10,790 nucleotides of DNA, taken from a bacterium UBP12_UBA5184 (GTDB taxonomy: Bacteria > Vulcanimicrobiota > Vulcanimicrobiia > Vulcanimicrobiales > Vulcanimicrobiaceae). Under the pieces are notes generated by a model. It saw only the letters and a program-made list of their open reading frames with translations. It did not search any database and was not told the origin of the DNA. The position numbers and the translations under genes were made by a program. How positions within the stretch are numbered: position 1 is the stretch's first letter; every line of letters begins with the position of its first letter. The DNA lies in NCBI GenBank assembly GCA_002413145.1, contig DHWK01000164.1:658-11447 (forward strand). Direction: 5' to 3'. Below are positions 6,280 to 10,790 of this stretch, piece after piece.

Positions 6280-7506
6280 ATGCCGAGCGTTCGAGTACGT
6301 TGGATCGGAATCGCGATAGCTGCGCTTGCGCTCTTATACGCGTCGGGGCTGCGCTCGATGTACGGCGTGCTGATCACGCCGCTCGAGCACGAGTTTGGCT
6401 ACGATCGCGCAACCCTAGGGACGATGGGCGCGCTCTCGCTCTTTCTCTACGGCGCGATCGGCCCGTTCGCGGGGCGCTTCGCGGGCCGTTGGGGGGCGCC
6501 GGCCGTGCTCGCGCTCGGGCTGCTGGCGCTCGGCATCGGCGAACTGTTCGCAGCGAACGCGCACGGGCTGCTCGCATTGTACGTCACCATCGCCGTCGTC
6601 GTCGCGCTCGGATCGGGAGCCGTCGGGATGCCGAGCGCGACCTCGCTCGCGGCGCGCTGGTTTACCGAAAAACGCGGCCTGGTGCTCGGGATCCTCGCAG
6701 CGGGCGTATCGGCGGGCCAGATCCTCGTGATTCCGCCGGCACAATGGCTCACCGATCATTCCGGCTGGAGGCCTACCCTCACCGTCCTTGGCGTCGGCGC
6801 GCTTTTGATCGCGCTGCCGGCTTATCTGCTGATCCGCGATCGCGGGCAGCGGGGCCATTCGAAACTCCAGATCGAGACGGCGAGAGGCGAAGGCTTTGCG
6901 ATCGGTGAGGCGATCAAGACGCTGCCGTTTTGGCTGCTCGCCGGCAGTTTTTTCGTCTGCGGCTATACTTCGACCGGACTCGTGCTGGTGCACTTCATCC
7001 CCGATTGCATCGGGCGCGGTTTTTCCGGCCAGCAGGCCTCGCTCGCCCTGGGCGTGATGGGCGCCCTCAACATCGTGGGAACGCTCGGCTCCGGCTGGAT
7101 CTGCGATCGCTTCGGGCGCGTGCTTCCGCTCGCGATTTTCTACCTTTTTCGTGCGCTCACGCTCGTCGCGTTGATGTTCGTCCACGAACCGGTCGGCTTG
7201 TTCGTGTTCGCGGCTGCGTTCGGACTCAACTATATCGCAACCGTCCCGCCGACCTCGAGCCTCTTGGCGCGCATCTTCGGCGCGAGTGCGGCCGGGGAAT
7301 TATATGGCTGGGTCTTCGTCTCGCACCAAGTCGGCGCCGCACTCGGAGCTTGGGTCGGCGGCGTCGTCTACACCAGCACGCACACTTACGGCCCCGCTTA
7401 TCTCTCGGCGGCGGTGCTGGCGGTCCTGGCCGGCATCATGGTCGTCGCGATCCGCGACGTCCCGCGCAGCCGTTTGGGGAGCGCCGCCGTCGCGGGCGTC
7501 GCTTAG
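6280..7506 (+). CDS. MFS transporter (12 predicted membrane segments)
   Basis: Inner-membrane secondary transporter of 408 residues from ATG 6280, resembling the oxalate/formate-antiporter and monocarboxylate-like part of the Major Facilitator Superfamily. Hydrophobic segments are spread in two halves around a hydrophilic central loop at about 185-212. RWFTEKRGLVLGI (127-139) in the first half and GWICDRFGR (272-280, a motif-A-like loop) in the second support MFS membership. The frame extends upstream to ATG 6184, but that would overlap the divergent SCO start and add a non-hydrophobic leader, so 6280 is preferred; no clear Shine-Dalgarno is seen, and TTG 6271 is possible. The substrate cannot be told. 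A monocarboxylate or 2-oxoacid would suit the neighbourhood, but that is speculation. Confidence 0.88.
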   Translation: MPSVRVRWIGIAIAALALLYASGLRSMYGVLITPLEHEFGYDRATLGTMGALSLFLYGAIGPFAGRFAGRWGAPAVLALGLLALGIGELFAANAHGLLALYVTIAVVVALGSGAVGMPSATSLAARWFTEKRGLVLGILAAGVSAGQILVIPPAQWLTDHSGWRPTLTVLGVGALLIALPAYLLIRDRGQRGHSKLQIETARGEGFAIGEAIKTLPFWLLAGSFFVCGYTSTGLVLVHFIPDCIGRGFSGQQASLALGVMGALNIVGTLGSGWICDRFGRVLPLAIFYLFRALTLVALMFVHEPVGLFVFAAAFGLNYIATVPPTSSLLARIFGASAAGELYGWVFVSHQVGAALGAWVGGVVYTSTHTYGPAYLSAAVLAVLAGIMVVAIRDVPRSRLGSAAVAGVA

Positions 7507-7524
7507 GGCCGTCGTTCGCCCTAA
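7503..7524. terminator. Bidirectional hairpin between MFS and ilvE
   Basis: TTAGGGC (7503-7509) and GCCCTAA (7518-7524) form a perfect 7-bp stem with an 8-base loop. The MFS stop TAG (7504-7506) and the complement of the ilvE stop (7521-7523) lie symmetrically in the two arms. Each arm runs into a short A/T edge, but no long T-run follows. Position between convergent genes suggests a shared terminator. Confidence 0.55.
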
Positions 7525-8429
7525 AGGTACGTCAGCCAGTCGTCGAAGCGCGGGTCGCCGCCGCGCGCAGCGTTAGCATAGACGGCGCGCAGCTTGTCGG
7601 TGACCGGCCGCGTCTTTGGAAAAACGCGATCGTCGACCGACAAGATCGGGATCACTTCTGCGGCGGTGCCGGTGAAGAACGCCTCGTCGGCGCCGAAGAG
7701 AGCCTCGACCGAAATCGCTCCGATCGACGACGGGATGCCTTCGCGTTCGGCGATCCGTAAGATCGAATCGCGTGTGATGCCGTACAAGACGTCGGCCGAG
7801 GCGTCGTTGGTCCGAATCGCGCCGTCCTTGACGATGAAGAGGTTCTCGCCGGTCCCCTCGGCGACGTCGCCTTTGACGTTTAAGAGAATCGCTTCGTCGA
7901 AGCCGCGTGCTTTCGCGTCTTGCAGCGCGAGCACCGAGTTGGTGTAATGTCCGCCGCCCTTGACCGTCGCCGGCATTGCGCGCGACGAGAATTTTTCGAT
8001 CGGGGAGATCGTCGCACGAAAGCCGGGCGCGCCCGCGCTCAAGGGCGGAAACCTGAAAACCGCGAGTGCGACGTGCGTCGAGCAGAGGAGGCTTGGCGAG
8101 AGCGCGATCGTCTCGTCGCCGAAATAGGCCAGCGGCCGTAAGTACGCGTCTTCCATCCCGCTCGCGCGCAACGTCTCGCAGCACGCCTCGTGAAGCCGTT
8201 CGAGCGTGTAGGCGATCTTCAGCCCGTACGCTTCGGCGGATGCGAAGAAGCGACGTAGATGATCGTCCAGCCGGAAGATCGCGACGCCGCGCGGCGTCGG
8301 GTACGCGCGGATCCCTTCGAAAACGCTCGTGCCGTAGTGCAGCGCGTGGCTGAGAAGCGGCGCGTGCGCCGCTTCTGGTAGGGCAAGCGAGCCGTCGATC
8401 CAGTAGGTACGCGCAGGCGCTGTGCTCAC
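7521..8429 (-). CDS. ilvE: Branched-chain amino acid aminotransferase (class IV)
   Basis: PLP enzyme that transfers amino groups between glutamate and the 2-oxoacids of Leu, Ile and Val. It has 302 residues (E. coli 309). SHALHYGTSVFEGIRAY (27-43) is the diagnostic N-terminal motif. The PLP lysine is K157 in PATVKGGGHYTNS. EGTGENLF (191-198), LYGITRDSI and FFTGTAAEVIPI follow as in BCATs rather than D-amino acid transaminases. GTG 8429 gives nine residues before WIDG, matching E. coli IlvE, and starts 13 bases after the upstream stop. An in-frame GTG at 8459 would overlap the upstream gene and is the alternative. Neither has a well-placed Shine-Dalgarno, suggesting coupling to the upstream gene. 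With leuACD and ilvA this makes a branched-chain amino acid locus. Confidence 0.93.
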   Translation of the reverse strand: MSTAPARTYWIDGSLALPEAAHAPLLSHALHYGTSVFEGIRAYPTPRGVAIFRLDDHLRRFFASAEAYGLKIAYTLERLHEACCETLRASGMEDAYLRPLAYFGDETIALSPSLLCSTHVALAVFRFPPLSAGAPGFRATISPIEKFSSRAMPATVKGGGHYTNSVLALQDAKARGFDEAILLNVKGDVAEGTGENLFIVKDGAIRTNDASADVLYGITRDSILRIAEREGIPSSIGAISVEALFGADEAFFTGTAAEVIPILSVDDRVFPKTRPVTDKLRAVYANAARGGDPRFDDWLTYL

Positions 8430-8442
8430 GGGGTCGTGAGTT

Positions 8443-10710
8443 CTAGGTTCCGGCGCCACTCCCCATGCGGATCAGATACTTGACGATCCAACGCTGCACC
8501 GTCACGTTCGCTGCCGGCGTGCCGTAGTTGACGAACAGTTCGCTACCGTTACTGAAGCGCTGGTGAAAGGCTGCAGCGAGGTTGATGCCCGGCGATGCGA
8601 AGCCGCCGTTGCCCGAGATCGAGCGCAGCGACACCGAAAGATTCGATTCATCGCCGAGCGAATCGGTGAGCGAGACGCGACGCAAATTCTGGCCGTCGTG
8701 TGCGCTGACCATCGGGTTGGCGGTCGGAAACGTCTCGAGCGTTCCGTCATACTCGAACCCGATCGAAAGGCGGCGATTGATCGGGCGAGAGGTCGAAAGC
8801 GTGTAGAGGCTGAGATACGTCGGCCGCACCGTACCGTCGGCATTGAACGTCGTGAAGGGGCCCCACTGGACGGAGAGATCGACGGGCTTCGGCGTTCCGT
8901 CTCGGTATCCGAGCGTCACGTTGTGGAAGTAGAACGGCACCGTCACGCCGCCCGCGTACCCGACCGTATAGCCGACCGGCGCGAGGCCGTTTTGATAGAA
9001 CCGCACGGCGCTGAAGCCTGGTCCGGCGCTCACGTGGAGTTGATTGCGGAGTTGGAGGTCGGCGACGGCATTGAAATCGGCTTCGTGCGCCGCTCCCGAA
9101 CGGTCGACGAAACGATCGGCGGTCACAAAGAGGTTGACGCTCTTGAACATTCCGCCTTTCGGATTTCCGGCGAGGTTGAGATAACCGATCGGCCCGCTCA
9201 GGTCGGCGAGGTTCGTGAACCCGTCGATCGGATTCCACATCGGCCCGACGCCGCGGTAGCCCAGGAAAACTTCGTAGTTGGCTTTGTGGACGTCGACGAA
9301 ATCTTCGGTCTTATAGGCGAGGCGCGGAGTAGTACCGGGGATCGCGCTGCCACGTTCGACGCCATAATCGAGCGCATACACGAACCCGGTCTTCAGGTCT
9401 CGCCCGGCGATCTCTCCGTCATAGCTCGTGTCGTTATCCGCAAACGGGGAGGTCGTCGAATTGCCGCCGGCGTGATGCGCGCTGACGGCGTCGAACGAAT
9501 ACGAGAAGGTGCGATTCGGCAAGACGTGTTTGTAGCCGAGCACCGAGTCGTCGAAGCCCGCCCCCTTGACGTTGAGCAGCCCGATCTGCTGTAACCCAAA
9601 GGAACCTTCGATCTTGTGGCCTTGGTCGAAAGGGCCGACGTTCGGCGAATACCAGACGAGGTTCGGCCCTTGATTGATGCCGACGAGCGAAGTCGGCGTA
9701 AAGAAATTGGCCCCTTGGGCGAAGAATGGCCGGTACTCGGTCAAGTTCCGCCGGAATTCTTGCGGCGCGATCGTCTGCTGATCGATCTCGACGTTCGAGA
9801 AGTCGGGTGCGAATGCGCCGACGTACGAGATGCTGCCGTGGATCGGTAGGTTGACGTCGAGCCCGTAGTTGCGCGTCCCCTCGGGCGTGAAGGACCCGTT
9901 GGCTTGCTCGAAGAGTTTGCGGTCGCGACCGATGCTGTCGAGGGCGAAAAGTTCGGCGCGCGGTTTCGGACGCGACGCGTTTCCCGCAATCTTGATGCCC
10001 TCGACGTAGGGCCAATAGCGCGAGTCGGTGAGTTGCGGAAAACCGCCGTTGTTCGGCGCGTCCGTCATCAGCGGATCGTAGGCCCAGGTTTCGTTTTCGT
10101 TGATCGCCGCGATGTGGCGGATGATGTTGAAGCGCCAGCGCTGGGTCGTCCCGGCCCCCGCTCGCAGGACGTTGAGGGGCACGATCAAGAGCGCGTCCCA
10201 GCCGTCGGCGACGCGTTTGGCCCGCGCGGTCCAGAGCGGGTTGTAACGCGCCGATTCGCTCGCTTGCTGGTAGCGCACGCCGCTCGGCGTCGCCTCGAAG
10301 TAGTAGGTTTGACCGTTGCCGGTCGTGTCGATGCCGACGCCGGCGTAGTCATCGATGCCGAAGCCGACGTTATTGGTCGTCTGCGTCGCGGTCAGCGGCG
10401 TCCCCGTCTGCACCGCGTGGATCGTCACGTAGACGTTGTTCGCGTCGAAGACGATCCGGGCGAACGTCGGCAGCCGCGCCGGCGTCCGGGTCGTGACCGT
10501 CTCGAAGGCCTCCAAGAGAGGCGCTTGGGTCCAGGGCGCGGTGTTGAGATCGAAGGGCGGCGGCTGCGCGATGTAGACCGCGGGAAGGGACTTCGTCGCG
10601 TCGACCGCCGCGGCGGCCGGGGCGCCACACAGCGCGGCCGCCAGCGCCGCCGTCTCGACGAGAGAGAGTTTCACATTGCCACGATACCGCGACGCGCGCT
10701 GAGCGGACAA
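8443..10710 (-). CDS. DUF5916 outer-membrane beta-barrel protein with CBM9-like N-terminal domain
   Basis: Predicted exported outer-membrane protein of 755 residues; its function is unknown, though the family is often linked to carbohydrate or polymer handling. A signal peptide (KLSLVETAALAAALCGAPAAAA, about 14-35) is followed by a CBM9-like beta-sandwich at about 45-240 (ARIVFDANNVYVTIHAVQ, YYFEATPSG). The DUF5916 signature is at about 281-340: NYGLDVNLPI, GAFAPDFSNVEIDQQ, TEYRPFFAQGANFF. The remainder has alternating-strand character, as expected for a barrel, ending VQRWIVKYLIRMGSGAGT. The TTG at 10710 is chosen because GAGG lies at 10723-10720, 9 bases upstream, overlapping the stop of the previous gene. 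GTG 10674 would start the signal peptide directly but has no such site. The cysteine at 28 is not in a proper lipobox. Confidence 0.85.
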   Translation of the reverse strand: MSAQRASRYRGNVKLSLVETAALAAALCGAPAAAAVDATKSLPAVYIAQPPPFDLNTAPWTQAPLLEAFETVTTRTPARLPTFARIVFDANNVYVTIHAVQTGTPLTATQTTNNVGFGIDDYAGVGIDTTGNGQTYYFEATPSGVRYQQASESARYNPLWTARAKRVADGWDALLIVPLNVLRAGAGTTQRWRFNIIRHIAAINENETWAYDPLMTDAPNNGGFPQLTDSRYWPYVEGIKIAGNASRPKPRAELFALDSIGRDRKLFEQANGSFTPEGTRNYGLDVNLPIHGSISYVGAFAPDFSNVEIDQQTIAPQEFRRNLTEYRPFFAQGANFFTPTSLVGINQGPNLVWYSPNVGPFDQGHKIEGSFGLQQIGLLNVKGAGFDDSVLGYKHVLPNRTFSYSFDAVSAHHAGGNSTTSPFADNDTSYDGEIAGRDLKTGFVYALDYGVERGSAIPGTTPRLAYKTEDFVDVHKANYEVFLGYRGVGPMWNPIDGFTNLADLSGPIGYLNLAGNPKGGMFKSVNLFVTADRFVDRSGAAHEADFNAVADLQLRNQLHVSAGPGFSAVRFYQNGLAPVGYTVGYAGGVTVPFYFHNVTLGYRDGTPKPVDLSVQWGPFTTFNADGTVRPTYLSLYTLSTSRPINRRLSIGFEYDGTLETFPTANPMVSAHDGQNLRRVSLTDSLGDESNLSVSLRSISGNGGFASPGINLAAAFHQRFSNGSELFVNYGTPAANVTVQRWIVKYLIRMGSGAGT

Positions 10711-10721
10711 TCAACAAAACC

Positions 10722-10790
10722 TCACTTCGCAGGTTGAGAGCCGTCAAGCGCATCGCGAAAGGCCGCCCACTCGCCGCGTTCGATCGCCCA
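10722..10790 (-). CDS. C-terminal end of an unknown gene (cut by window edge)
   Basis: A minus-strand frame is open from the window edge to a TGA whose complement is at 10722-10724, giving WAIERGEWAAFRDALDGSQPAK. It is too short to assign to a family. Support comes from context: the stop is merged with the ribosome binding site of the DUF5916 gene, and the intergenic distance of 11 bases fits an operon. Confidence 0.4.
   Translation of the reverse strand, partial: WAIERGEWAAFRDALDGSQPAK

Noticed and set aside
6415..7185. Minus-strand open frame opposite the MFS gene
   Set aside because: Highly charged translation without motifs; the plus strand encodes clear membrane segments and MFS loops.
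8563..9594. Long plus-strand open frame (343 codons) opposite the DUF5916 gene
   Set aside because: It is antisense to a protein with a recognisable signal peptide and domains. Its translation is rich in Arg/Glu/Val without motifs, as expected for a GC-rich antisense shadow.
10624..10631. Possible lipoprotein signal (LAAALCG) in the DUF5916 protein
   Set aside because: The residue before the cysteine is Leu, not Gly/Ala/Ser, and a normal signal peptidase I site (PAAAA then VDA) follows.
9904..10737. Plus-strand open frame of 277 codons opposite the DUF5916 N-terminus
   Set aside because: Arg/Val/Asp-rich shadow of the codons of the real gene, with no recognisable domain or signal.

Overview
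The window is a compact stretch of high-GC bacterial chromosome. Most of it codes for branched-chain amino acid biosynthesis, and a short low-GC block carrying toxin-antitoxin (TA) genes sits inside it. The organism should have an outer membrane, because the window encodes a large DUF5916-type beta-barrel protein with a signal peptide. Its 2-isopropylmalate synthase is of the long type 2 form also found in actinobacteria. High GC, a diderm envelope, tight gene packing and frequent GTG/TTG starts would suit a little-studied phylum such as Eremiobacterota (WPS-2). That taxonomic placement is a weak inference and not a sequence match.

Layout. Positions 1-2955 (+) hold leuA (5' end outside the window), leuC and leuD, joined by overlaps of 20 and 4 bases: one translationally coupled leucine operon without leuB. 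Positions 2976-4376 (+) hold the accessory block. First comes a complete mazEF module with its own promoter and a palindromic operator on the -10 box. Next is a second TA promoter with clear TACGCT/AGCGTA half-sites, then an internally deleted BrnT-like toxin remnant and an intact XRE-type HTH antitoxin. The antitoxin's stop codon overlaps the start codon of ilvA by four bases. Positions 4373-5602 (+) are ilvA (threonine ammonia-lyase with a C-terminal ACT domain). Positions 5612-6214 (-) are a SCO1/SenC copper chaperone. Positions 6280-7506 (+) are an MFS transporter, divergent from the SCO gene. Positions 7521-8429 (-) are a branched-chain aminotransferase (ilvE), and 8443-10710 (-) are the DUF5916 outer-membrane protein. 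The last ~70 bases hold the C-terminal end of another minus-strand gene.

How it works together. LeuA, LeuC and LeuD turn 2-oxoisovalerate plus acetyl-CoA into 3-isopropylmalate. IlvA feeds 2-oxobutanoate into isoleucine synthesis, and IlvE carries out the last transamination for Leu, Ile and Val. The TA block separates leuD from ilvA. The surviving antitoxin, with its apparently intact operator, may now act as a local regulator of ilvA. Both convergent gene pairs end in hairpins whose arms contain the two opposing stop codons.

I found no tRNA, rRNA, CRISPR array, transposase or att-like repeat.
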